Origin: Bacillota bacterium
GTDB lineage: Bacteria > Bacillota > Bacilli > Paenibacillales > NBRC-103111
NCBI GenBank assembly: GCA_023393235.1
Contig: JAEWMH010000086.1
Location: 1 to 21,059, forward strand
Direction: 5' to 3'
Length of the DNA: 21,059 bases
Part shown: piece by piece, positions 1 to 7,119 of the stretch
How positions within the stretch are numbered: the first letter of the stretch is position 1
Layout: every line of letters starts with the position of its first letter
The notes under the pieces: generated by a model
What the model saw: only the letters and a program-made list of their open reading frames with translations
The model's database searches: none
What the model was told of the DNA's origin: nothing
Translations under genes and position numbers: made by a program

Positions 1-323
1 ATCCCGCCCTTGCAGATCATCCGGATCAGCTCATACGCCAGCTGGGCTCCGGCAAAAGCTCCTGCAAAATACACAATTTGCTTAAAAGCGGGGGACAGAT
101 AACCTTCGGCAAAATTGGCTTCGATCACCCGGAAAGGATCGATGGTGCCTCCTACCGCCGCCACCATGGCCCATACCTTGATGTTGTCCGCAATGGTCAT
201 CATCGTGCTGGAGGGCGGGCGCAGTAGCGCCGTGGCCCCGATGCCCGCAAGCAAACAGCCTCCCATTACAATCCCGAAGGCTACGAAAAAGTTCAGCCAC
301 AGCTTCCATAAAAACAATTCCAT
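1..323 (-). CDS. ytrH: YtrH family sporulation membrane protein (partial, runs off left edge)
   Basis: Reading the minus strand from the ATG at 323 gives an open frame of 107 codons that continues beyond base 1, so the C-terminus is missing. The protein starts MELFLWKLWLNFF, has an N-terminal hydrophobic helix (about residues 5-34), a second around 48-60 and a third near 85-100. It carries G-G-T-I-D-P-F-R at 58-65 followed by V-I-E, which I recognise from YtrH. A purine-rich ribosome binding site (AGAGGGGGA) sits just upstream. In Bacillus, YtrH is made in the mother cell under sigma-E and is needed for normal sporulation; its molecular role is unknown. There too it is a neighbour of dnaE, but here it is divergent from dnaE. 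I found no convincing sigma-E promoter. The family call is fairly secure, the function is not. Confidence 0.85.
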   Translation of the reverse strand, partial: MELFLWKLWLNFFVAFGIVMGGCLLAGIGATALLRPPSSTMMTIADNIKVWAMVAAVGGTIDPFRVIEANFAEGYLSPAFKQIVYFAGAFAGAQLAYELIRMICKGG

Positions 324-440
324 GGGAATCCCCCTCTACGCGTTTAACTCGGACCGGCACAGATCAACGGGTTGTCCCGTACTAAAAAATTTATGCCGCT
401 GCCTGTACGAATAGAAGAGAGAGACGAAAGCGAATGTGGG

Positions 441-469
441 TTCGCATTTTTTGGGTTCTGTGTTAAAAT
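441..469 (+). promoter_or_regulatory. Candidate sigma-A promoter of dnaE
   Basis: TTCGCA at 441-446 and TAAAAT at 464-469 are separated by 17 bp; they match the -35 and -10 consensus at 4 and 5 of 6 positions. It lies in the 206-bp divergent gap between ytrH and dnaE, about 60 bp before the dnaE start. The predicted leader contains an imperfect 8-bp inverted repeat at 486-504 (CCGG-AAA-CCGG core) just ahead of the ribosome binding site. Assignment is by eye only. Confidence 0.45.
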
Positions 470-529
470 AGAAGGAATAGTAGAGCCGCCGGAAACCGGA
501 GGCTGCTTAAGGGCGGGGAGGGCTGCAAG

Positions 530-3500
530 TTGAGCGGATTTGTCCATCTGCATGTGCATAGTGAATACAGTCTCCTGGACGGCGCGGCCCGGATCGAGGA
601 ATTGGCTGCGGAGGCCGCCAAGCTCGGCATGTCTGCCCTGGCGCTGACGGACCATGGTGCGATGTACGGAGTGGTGCCTTTTTACAAGGCTTGTGTTAAG
701 CATGGGATCAAGCCCATTCTGGGCTGTGAGCTGTATGTGGCCGAGGGGTCCATGAAGGACAAGCTGTCCCGCCAGGAGCAGAAGACCTGGCATCTCATTC
801 TGCTGGCGAAGAACCGGACGGGCTATGAGAATCTGATGGAGCTGGTGTCCCGGGCCCAACTGGACGGCTTCCATTATAAGCCGCGGATTGATTTTGAGCT
901 GCTGTCCCGCCATGCGGAGGGTCTGGTCTGTTTATCCGCCTGCCTGGGCGGCGAGGTGGCCCAGCATGTGCTCCATGACCGGTACGAGGAAGCCAAACAA
1001 ACTGCACTCCGGTATCAGGAGCTGTTCGGGGACGATTACTATTTGGAGCTTCAGGACCATGGCATGCTGGAGCAAAAAAAGGTAAACCAGGAGATAATCC
1101 GTCTGTCCGGTGAAACGGGGATTCCGTTGGTGGCCACCAATGATGTCCACTATCTCCATGCGGAGGATTATGAAGCGCAGGATATTCTCATCTGTATCGG
1201 TACGGGCAAAACAGTGGATGATGAATCCCGGCTGAAATTCCACTCCAACCAGATGTATCTGCGCACCGGGCAGGAGATGGAGGAGTTGTTCGGCTACGTG
1301 CCCCAGGCTCTGGCCAACACGGCCGCTATTGCCGAGGCCTGCATGTTGGAGCTTTCCTTCGGCCAGTCCATTCTCCCGGCCTTCGAGCCGCTGCCCGAGG
1401 GCAGCACCGCTCCCTCTTATTTAATGGAGCTTTGCCGGGAAGGCTTAGCCTTCCGGTACGCCGGCCGGGAGGAATGGCTGGACCCGGAATGGCGGCGGCA
1501 GGTGGAGGAACGGCTGGATTATGAGCTGGGTGTTATTGAGCGGATGGGGTACTCGGATTATTTTCTCATCGTGTGGGATTTTATCCGGTTTGCCCATCAG
1601 GAGGGTATTGCGGTAGGTCCCGGACGGGGCTCATCGGCGGGCAGTCTGGTGGCGTATGTGCTGCGCATTACAGACGTGGATCCCATCCGGTACAGCCTTC
1701 TGTTCGAACGGTTCCTGAATCCGGAGCGGGTTAGCATGCCGGATATTGATATCGACTTCAGCGACGAGCGGCGCGATGAGGTTATCGGGTATGTCGTGGC
1801 CAAATACGGCCGGGACAGAGTGGCCCAGATTATCACCTTCGGTACTATGGCCGCCAAGGCTGCCGTCCGGGATGTAGGCCGGGTGCTGAATCTCCCTTAT
1901 TCGGAGGTGGACCGGACGGCCAAGATGATTCCCTTTCAGTTAGGAATCACGCTGGATGATGCGTTGCGGTTAAATCCGGAGCTGCACAAGCAATATGTCC
2001 AGAATCCGCGGATCGGCAAGCTCCTGGACCTGGCGCGCCGGGTAGAGGGAATGCCCCGCCATGCTTCTACCCATGCTGCAGGGGTAGTAATCTCCCGGGA
2101 ACGGTTAACTAGACATGTCCCCCTGCAGGAGGGAACGGACGGAACACCCCTGACTCAGTTCGCTATGGAGAATCTGGAGGCGGTTGGTCTTCTCAAAATG
2201 GACTTTTTGGGCCTCCGGACATTGTCCATCATTGAACGTACCCAGCGTTGGCTGGAGGAATATACCGGCCAGCCGCTCCGGTTTGCAGAGGTCCCCGACA
2301 GCGATCCGGCTACTTATGAGCTAATGAGCCGCGGAGACACCACCGGCGTGTTCCAGTTGGAGTCAGCCGGGATGCGGCGGGTGCTGCGGGATTTGAAGCC
2401 CTCCGAATTCGAGGACGTGATTTCCGTGCTGGCCTTGTACCGTCCGGGTCCTATGGAGTTCATTCCGAAATATATAGGTGGCAAACATGGCCAGATCCAG
2501 GTGGAGTATCCCCATCCGAACCTGGAGCCCATTTTGAAGGATACCTACGGCATCATCGTCTACCAGGAGCAGATTATGCAGATTGCCTCCCGGATGGCAG
2601 GTTTCAGTCTTGGCGAAGCGGACCTCCTGCGGCGTGCGGTGAGCAAGAAGAAGCGGGAGGTGCTGGACCAGGAGCGCAAGCATTTTGTAGCGGGAAGTGT
2701 GAATCTGGGATACACGGAGGAGGAGGCCAACCGGGTTTACGATATGATCGTCCGTTTTGCCGACTACGGTTTCCCCCGGGCCCATGCCACCGCCTACGGT
2801 GTGCTGGCCTTCCGGACAGCGTATCTCAAGGCCCATTATCCCGTGTTTTTTATGGCCTCCATGCTGACGGCAGTTATCGGCAGCCACCGGAAGGTGGCGG
2901 AGTATGTGGATGATTGCCGGAGGCTCGGCATCGCGGTGCTGCCTCCGGATGTGAATGAAAGCGGCGTGGCCTTTACACCCATTCCCTGGGAGGAACCGGC
3001 TGCTGCTCCTGCTCCGGAAGGCGGGGCAGAAGCGGCTTCTGCCGGAAAAGCGGATAAGCGGGGCCGCATCCGGTTTGGTCTGGCAGCTATTAAGAATGTG
3101 GGAACCCAGGCCATCGAATCCATCCGCAAGGAACGTGCGGAAGAGGGCCCCTTCGAAAACCTGCTGGACTTCTGCCGGAGGGTGGATCTGCGGGTATGTA
3201 ACAAACGGGTGATCGAATCCCTGATCCAGTCGGGAGCCATGGATTCCCTGCCCGGCCACAGAGCCCAGCATCTGGCCATGCTGGAGGAAACGGTGGAGGC
3301 GGCCCTTAAGTGGAAGAAAGAGCGGGAGGACCTGCAGCTTCACCTGTTCGGCTTTACGGAGGAGCCCAACTGGCATATCGAATATCCGGAAATCCGCCCG
3401 TATTCCACCCAGCAGATCCTGGAGCTGGAGCGCGAGCTGCTGGGCCTGTATCTGACAGGCCATCCGCTGGATGATTACGAGGAGCCCCTGGCTGCTCTCG

Positions 3501-4345
3501 GTGCAGTTCCCCTTTATCAGCTGGCTGAGCTGCCCGACGAAAGTGTGGCCATGACAGCAGGCCGGGTGGTCAGTCTAAAAACCATCACCACCAAGAAGGG
3601 GCAGATGATGGCGTTTGCCGAGGTGGAGGACCGGATTGAACGGCTGGAGCTGGTGCTGTTCCCGGAAACCTGGAAGCGGTTTGGCTCCGTAGTGGAAAAG
3701 GGAAGCCTGCTTCTTATCGGCGCCAAGCTCCAGCACCAGGATGAGGAGGAGGGCATCAAGCTTCTGGCGGAGCGGATTGAACCCCTGACTGCTGAGCTCC
3801 GTCCGGAGCGGTATAAGAACTGGCTGGGAGGAAGAGCCGGGGAGAAACGCCAGGAGCGCGTCTCCGGGGAACCTGGGGCCCGATCAGGCCCGTCACGGAC
3901 CGCTGCCGCCTCTCCGGGGACGGTGCAGGAACGAAGCCCGGTTTACAGCCGGGGTGGCAGCAGGTCCGCTCCTTCCAATGAAGCTCCCGGCGGGGGCGGG
4001 GGAGGAAACAAGCCTAGCCGGCAGGGACAGGGGAGCAATGCAGCATCTCTTGCGGCACCTGACGCGGAGGCGGAGGTGCCTGAAACCGTCCGGAGCAGAA
4101 GCGCTGCACCCTCCCGGACCCAGCGGCTCTTCATCAAGATCAGCGCGGACAAGGAGAGAGCCGGAATTCTGCCGCAGCTGGAAGCACTGCTAAAGTCCGC
4201 CAAGGGGCCCTTGGAGACAGTTCTCTTCTACGAACGGGAGCAGCGGCTCCTGGCATTAAGTGACCAATACCGGATCAGGCCGTCGCCCGAGCTGATTGCC
4301 AGCATCGACCAGCTTTTGGGGGAGGGCTCCGCCAAGGTGAAATGA
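530..4345 (+). CDS. dnaE: DNA polymerase III subunit alpha (DnaE)
   Basis: Replicative DNA polymerase of the C family. The N-terminal PHP domain opens with HLHVHSEYSLLDG (residues 6-18) and has T-D-H at 40-42. The polymerase active site shows P-D-I-D-I-D-F-S-D with the metal-binding pair D405 and D407, and the third aspartate D558 in K-M-D-F-L-G. An OB-fold region starts near residue 1008. The start is a TTG at 530 behind GGGGAGG (516-522). At 1271 aa it is longer than B. subtilis DnaE (about 1115 aa). Most of the excess is a Gly/Ser/Arg/Pro-rich stretch at about 1104-1195, between the OB region and a compact C-terminal domain, plus a smaller Ala/Pro/Glu-rich insert near 818-842. In Firmicutes DnaE acts with PolC and extends RNA primers at the fork. 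The call is secure; only the linker is odd. Confidence 0.97.
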   Translation: MSGFVHLHVHSEYSLLDGAARIEELAAEAAKLGMSALALTDHGAMYGVVPFYKACVKHGIKPILGCELYVAEGSMKDKLSRQEQKTWHLILLAKNRTGYENLMELVSRAQLDGFHYKPRIDFELLSRHAEGLVCLSACLGGEVAQHVLHDRYEEAKQTALRYQELFGDDYYLELQDHGMLEQKKVNQEIIRLSGETGIPLVATNDVHYLHAEDYEAQDILICIGTGKTVDDESRLKFHSNQMYLRTGQEMEELFGYVPQALANTAAIAEACMLELSFGQSILPAFEPLPEGSTAPSYLMELCREGLAFRYAGREEWLDPEWRRQVEERLDYELGVIERMGYSDYFLIVWDFIRFAHQEGIAVGPGRGSSAGSLVAYVLRITDVDPIRYSLLFERFLNPERVSMPDIDIDFSDERRDEVIGYVVAKYGRDRVAQIITFGTMAAKAAVRDVGRVLNLPYSEVDRTAKMIPFQLGITLDDALRLNPELHKQYVQNPRIGKLLDLARRVEGMPRHASTHAAGVVISRERLTRHVPLQEGTDGTPLTQFAMENLEAVGLLKMDFLGLRTLSIIERTQRWLEEYTGQPLRFAEVPDSDPATYELMSRGDTTGVFQLESAGMRRVLRDLKPSEFEDVISVLALYRPGPMEFIPKYIGGKHGQIQVEYPHPNLEPILKDTYGIIVYQEQIMQIASRMAGFSLGEADLLRRAVSKKKREVLDQERKHFVAGSVNLGYTEEEANRVYDMIVRFADYGFPRAHATAYGVLAFRTAYLKAHYPVFFMASMLTAVIGSHRKVAEYVDDCRRLGIAVLPPDVNESGVAFTPIPWEEPAAAPAPEGGAEAASAGKADKRGRIRFGLAAIKNVGTQAIESIRKERAEEGPFENLLDFCRRVDLRVCNKRVIESLIQSGAMDSLPGHRAQHLAMLEETVEAALKWKKEREDLQLHLFGFTEEPNWHIEYPEIRPYSTQQILELERELLGLYLTGHPLDDYEEPLAALGAVPLYQLAELPDESVAMTAGRVVSLKTITTKKGQMMAFAEVEDRIERLELVLFPETWKRFGSVVEKGSLLLIGAKLQHQDEEEGIKLLAERIEPLTAELRPERYKNWLGGRAGEKRQERVSGEPGARSGPSRTAAASPGTVQERSPVYSRGGSRSAPSNEAPGGGGGGNKPSRQGQGSNAASLAAPDAEAEVPETVRSRSAAPSRTQRLFIKISADKERAGILPQLEALLKSAKGPLETVLFYEREQRLLALSDQYRIRPSPELIASIDQLLGEGSAKVK

Positions 4346-4408
4346 TCCTCTTCCACAGCTTGGTTCAAGTCGTAGACTAAACCCAACACCTCCCGCATAT
4401 AATGACCC

Positions 4409-4422
4409 AACGGCCGGCCGTT
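4409..4422. repeat. 14-bp perfect palindrome downstream of dnaE
   Basis: AACGGCCGGCCGTT is its own reverse complement and lies 64 bp after the dnaE stop in a gap of 278 bp. No T-run follows, so it is not a standard intrinsic terminator. It could be a protein binding site or chance in GC-rich DNA. Confidence 0.35.
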
Positions 4423-4450
4423 CTTAGGGGAATATGGGAGGTTTTGTTGC

Positions 4451-4576
4451 ATGAAGGTCCATCCGGCGCTCCTTTTGATGCGGTTTTGTCCGGGGGCAAT
4501 GGACATGCCTTGTTGCGATAAATTCTCCTTCTGTGATATCATCCATTATATGGCCCTGATAAGCGCCTTCACTTAA
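4451..4576 (+). CDS. Possible small peptide (41 aa), unknown
   Basis: An ATG at 4451 follows GGGAGG (4436-4441) with a 9-nt spacer, a good ribosome binding site in the gap between dnaE and the next gene. The frame encodes 41 residues, beginning MKVHPALLLMRF and containing four cysteines (a C-C pair and two single ones), and ends at TAA 4574-4576. I recognise no family, and the composition does not clearly look coding. The main argument is the ribosome binding site in otherwise unassigned sequence. It could equally be a leader peptide for the downstream gene or chance. Confidence 0.22.
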   Translation: MKVHPALLLMRFCPGAMDMPCCDKFSFCDIIHYMALISAFT

Positions 4577-4623
4577 GCCTTTTTTCAATTCGCGGAAAAT
4601 ATGCTTTAGGGAGGAACACCGGC

Positions 4624-4821
4624 ATGTGGACGGTTATCTATATTGCCCCCACCGAGAAAATTGCGGACCGCATCAAGAACAGACTGACGGAAGAAGGATT
4701 TCTGGTACAAGTCCGTTCCATCAACATGACCAAGAATCAATATGAGATACTGGTCCCTGAAGGCGAGCTGCTGGATGTGCAGGAGGTGCTCAACACCATT
4801 TTGCCCCAGCGCGGATATTGA
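4624..4821 (+). CDS. Conserved-looking small protein of unknown function (65 aa)
   Basis: The ATG at 4624 is preceded by AGGGAGG with a spacer of about 9-10 nt. The 65-residue product alternates beta and alpha patterns: a first strand (WTVIYIAP), a helix containing EKIADRIKNRLTEEG, a strand (FLVQVRSI), then YEILVPEGELLDVQEVLNTIL. This small alpha/beta ferredoxin-like layout resembles proteins that take the DUF2007 type of fold, but I cannot confirm membership. There are no signal peptide or membrane segments, so it is probably cytosolic. It lies between dnaE and accD and is 75 bp ahead of accD, so it may be cotranscribed with it. Strong start signal and compact fold make it a real gene; the function is unknown. 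Confidence 0.8.
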   Translation: MWTVIYIAPTEKIADRIKNRLTEEGFLVQVRSINMTKNQYEILVPEGELLDVQEVLNTILPQRGY

Positions 4822-4896
4822 CGGCCTACAAGTTACAAGCTGAAGGGCTGCGGCTTAAGGCATGCCTAGGCGATATCAGGCTGAGAGGTGTATTGC

Positions 4897-5778
4897 GTGC
4901 CAATAAAGGATATCTTCCAAAAGAAGAAATATGCGACTGTCCCGTCTGAACGTACGAAGCGCGAGATTCCTGAAGGACTCATGCATAAATGCGGCAAGTG
5001 CGGCAAGATCCAAACCTCCATTGAGCTGGACAAAAATCTGAAGGTTTGCACCAGCTGCGGCCATCATTTTATCCTTAGCGCGCTGGAACGGATCCAGATG
5101 GTGATGGATGAAGGCCGGTTGTTTGAGTATGACAGCGAGCTTACGGCTGAGGATCCTCTGGGGTTTCCGGGATATGCAGCCAAGCTGGAGGCGGCCCGGG
5201 AGAAAACCGGCTACAATGAAGCCATCATTACCGGCGAAGGAACCATTGGCGGTTACCCCATCGTGGTCGGTGTAATGACCTTCGAATTTTTTGGCGGATC
5301 CATGGGCGGGGCTGTCGGTGAAAAGATTGTCCGTGCCATTGAAGCGGCCATCCAGAAAAAATATCCCCTTGTGCTTTTCTCCACCTCGGGCGGCGCCCGG
5401 ATGCAGGAGAGCCTTCTGTCCTTAATGCAGATGGCCAAAACCAGCGCGGCCTTGGCTAAGCTGTCGGAGAAGGGGGGACTTTATATCTCGGTGTTGACCG
5501 ATCCCACCTACGGAGGCGTTTCGGCCAGCTTTGCCATGCTTGGGGATGTCATTCTCGCAGAACCCGGCGCCAATATCGGATTTGCCGGCAAGCGGGTTAT
5601 TGAGCAGACCATCCGTCAGAAGCTCCCGGATAATTTCCAGACCTCGGAATTTAACCTGGAGCACGGGCAGGTGGATATGGTGGTTCACCGCAAGGAGCTC
5701 CGTTCAACCCTGACGAAGCTTCTGGATATGCATTCCCAGACTCCTTCCTCCGCTGCCCGCAGCACTGGAAGGAATTGA
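4897..5778 (+). CDS. accD: Acetyl-CoA carboxylase, carboxyltransferase subunit beta (AccD)
   Basis: The beta half of the carboxyltransferase moves the carboxyl group from carboxybiotin to acetyl-CoA to give malonyl-CoA, the first committed step of fatty acid synthesis. It shows the N-terminal zinc ribbon C32-x2-C35-x15-C51-x2-C54 and then the crotonase-like carboxyltransferase domain, with S-G-G-A-R-M-Q-E and a YGGVSASFA segment. I chose GTG 4897 (protein VPIKDIFQKKK, 293 aa), because the in-frame GTG at 4888 overlaps the ribosome binding site GAGAGGTG (4883-4890). It is followed by accA, but the two are separated by 167 bp holding two hairpin repeats, an unusually wide gap for two subunits needed in equal amounts. 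Confidence 0.96.
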   Translation: MPIKDIFQKKKYATVPSERTKREIPEGLMHKCGKCGKIQTSIELDKNLKVCTSCGHHFILSALERIQMVMDEGRLFEYDSELTAEDPLGFPGYAAKLEAAREKTGYNEAIITGEGTIGGYPIVVGVMTFEFFGGSMGGAVGEKIVRAIEAAIQKKYPLVLFSTSGGARMQESLLSLMQMAKTSAALAKLSEKGGLYISVLTDPTYGGVSASFAMLGDVILAEPGANIGFAGKRVIEQTIRQKLPDNFQTSEFNLEHGQVDMVVHRKELRSTLTKLLDMHSQTPSSAARSTGRN

Positions 5779-5795
5779 CGGTACGAATTCGAACC

Positions 5796-5843
5796 GGAGG
5801 CCCTGATAACCTGTCCGGCTTAGGCTGGACCGGGTTATTTCGG
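5796..5843. repeat. Hairpin repeat, copy 1 of 3 (accD-accA gap)
   Basis: Outer arms ATAACC (5806-5811) and GGTTAT (5833-5838) enclose inner arms TCCGGC (5814-5819) and GCTGGA (5824-5829) with a 4-nt loop. The flanks (GGAGGC before, TTTCGG after) resemble those of the copies at 5875-5924 and 20844-20893. It is the most diverged copy, and its inner stem lacks the one-base bulge of the others. It lies 18 bp after the accD stop. Confidence 0.65.
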
Positions 5844-5874
5844 TGTTAGGCCCTTAATTTGATCGTGTCACATT

Positions 5875-5924
5875 CGAGGCTTCCATAATCCATCCGGCCT
5901 TTGGCCTGGACCGGGTTATTTCAG
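5875..5924. repeat. Hairpin repeat, copy 2 of 3 (directly before accA)
   Basis: Outer arms ATAATCC (5885-5891) and GGGTTAT (5913-5919, one T-G wobble) enclose TCCGGCC (5893-5899), a TTT loop and GGCC plus TGGA (5903-5910) with T5907 bulged. The left flank CGAGGCTTCC and right flank TTCAGG are identical to those of the copy at 20844-20893. Its right end is only about 10 nt from the accA ribosome binding site, so when transcribed it could affect accA translation or mRNA decay. Confidence 0.75.
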
Positions 5925-5945
5925 GACAGAAAGGAGGGGTTGCGG

Positions 5946-6944
5946 TTGGCAAGTGAATTGCCCTATGAGCAGCCTCTTGCGGAACTGAGGGGCAAAATCG
6001 AGGAACTGAAGAAGTTCGGCCAGGATAAAGGCATCGATTTCTCTGATGAAATCGGCCGACTGGAGGAGCGCTACGCCCGGCTCGCCCAAGAGGTGTATGC
6101 GGAGCTGAAGGTCCACGAGAAGATCCAGATTGTGAAAACCCCCCAGCGTCCTACGACTATTGAGTATATCCAGACCATCTTCACCGACTTCTTGGAGCTT
6201 CACGGCGACCGCCTGTTCGGAGACGATCTTGCGATCATCGGAGGGCTGGCCAAGCTTAACGGCACGCCTGTAACCGTGATTGGCCACCAGAAGGGGAAGG
6301 ACACCAAAGACAACATTGCCCGGAATTTCGGGATGCCCCATCCCGAGGGTTTCCGTAAGGCGCTGCGTCTGATGCGTCAGGCGGATAAATTCCGCAGGCC
6401 TATCATTACCTTCATTGATGTGACGGGAGCTTATCCCGGAGCTGCGGCGGAGGAGCGGGGCCAATCCGAAGCCATCGCCCGCAATTTGATGGAGATGTCG
6501 GCGCTTGGTGTGCCTGTTATTTGTGTGGTTATCGGCGAAGGAGGAAGCGGCGGTGCGCTGGCCCTTGGCGTCGGCAACCGGGTGCTGATGCTGGAGCATG
6601 CTATCTATTCCGTTATTTCGCCGGAAGGGGCGGCCTCCATCCTGTTTAAGGATTCGGCCAAGGCTCCTCAGGCTGCGGAGGCCATGAAGATCACCGCCCA
6701 GGATATTCTGCAGCTGAAGCTCATCGATGAGATTGTGCCGGAGCCGCCGGGCGGCGCCCACAAAAATCTCGAGCAGCAGGCTGCCACGCTCAAGTCGAGC
6801 CTGTGGAAGCATCTGCAGGAGCTGCAGCAGCTCTCTGCTGAAGAACTGCGGGAGGACCGTTACACCAAGTTCCGTTCCTTCGGAGCGTACCGCGTTCCCC
6901 AGCGTTCTCTGATTTCTGCCCAATCTGACCCCGCAAAAGGGTAA
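5946..6944 (+). CDS. accA: Acetyl-CoA carboxylase, carboxyltransferase subunit alpha (AccA)
   Basis: The alpha half of the carboxyltransferase, partner of AccD in an alpha2-beta2 complex. The N-terminal helical segment (ELPYEQPLAELRGKIEEL...) leads into the crotonase-type domain with I-D-V-T-G-A-Y-P-G near residue 158 and the glycine-rich GEGGSGGALALGVGNRV segment, followed by ISPEGAASILF. I place the start at TTG 5946 because AGGAGGGG (5932-5939) lies 6 nt upstream. This gives 332 aa, near the usual family length. The longer in-frame start at 5901 would lie inside the hairpin repeat and has no ribosome binding site. In Bacillus pfkA follows accA; here the next gene is pyk. Confidence 0.96.
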   Translation: MASELPYEQPLAELRGKIEELKKFGQDKGIDFSDEIGRLEERYARLAQEVYAELKVHEKIQIVKTPQRPTTIEYIQTIFTDFLELHGDRLFGDDLAIIGGLAKLNGTPVTVIGHQKGKDTKDNIARNFGMPHPEGFRKALRLMRQADKFRRPIITFIDVTGAYPGAAAEERGQSEAIARNLMEMSALGVPVICVVIGEGGSGGALALGVGNRVLMLEHAIYSVISPEGAASILFKDSAKAPQAAEAMKITAQDILQLKLIDEIVPEPPGGAHKNLEQQAATLKSSLWKHLQELQQLSAEELREDRYTKFRSFGAYRVPQRSLISAQSDPAKG

Positions 6945-6988
6945 TGTTTTGTCAGAATGGGTAAGATTATAGAGAGTGATACGGAATT

Positions 6989-7056
6989 CTATGACAAACA
7001 TCATAGGCTTCCCTCTCCGCTATAAGGTATTTTAAGTGATGGTAGTTGGGATCCCT
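6989..7056 (+). promoter_or_regulatory. pyk upstream region with an inverted repeat and candidate promoter elements
   Basis: The 175-bp accA-pyk gap shows no terminator. CTATGA (6989-6994) and TCATAG (7001-7006) form a perfect 6-bp inverted repeat with a 6-nt spacer. A TATAAG -10-like hexamer follows at 7021-7026, with only a weak -35 match. GGGATCCC at 7049-7056 is a further palindrome. This could be an operator and promoter for pyk, but I cannot choose the start site from the sequence. Confidence 0.3.
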
Positions 7057-7119
7057 TACGGGTTTCATACAAATATCCAGGCAATTCGGATACATAAATT
7101 TTAGGAGGAACATTAAACC

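Noticed and set aside
2363..3463. A 366-codon minus-strand frame inside dnaE
   Set aside because: Codon-aligned shadow of a biased, GC-rich gene; no start signal and no family features.
4866..5067. Small minus-strand frames opposite the accD start
   Set aside because: They are shadows of the zinc-ribbon coding region of accD with no independent start signals.
5901..5945. Longer N-terminus for accA from an in-frame TTG at 5901
   Set aside because: It would translate the hairpin repeat and lacks a ribosome binding site; TTG 5946 has a strong one at the right distance.
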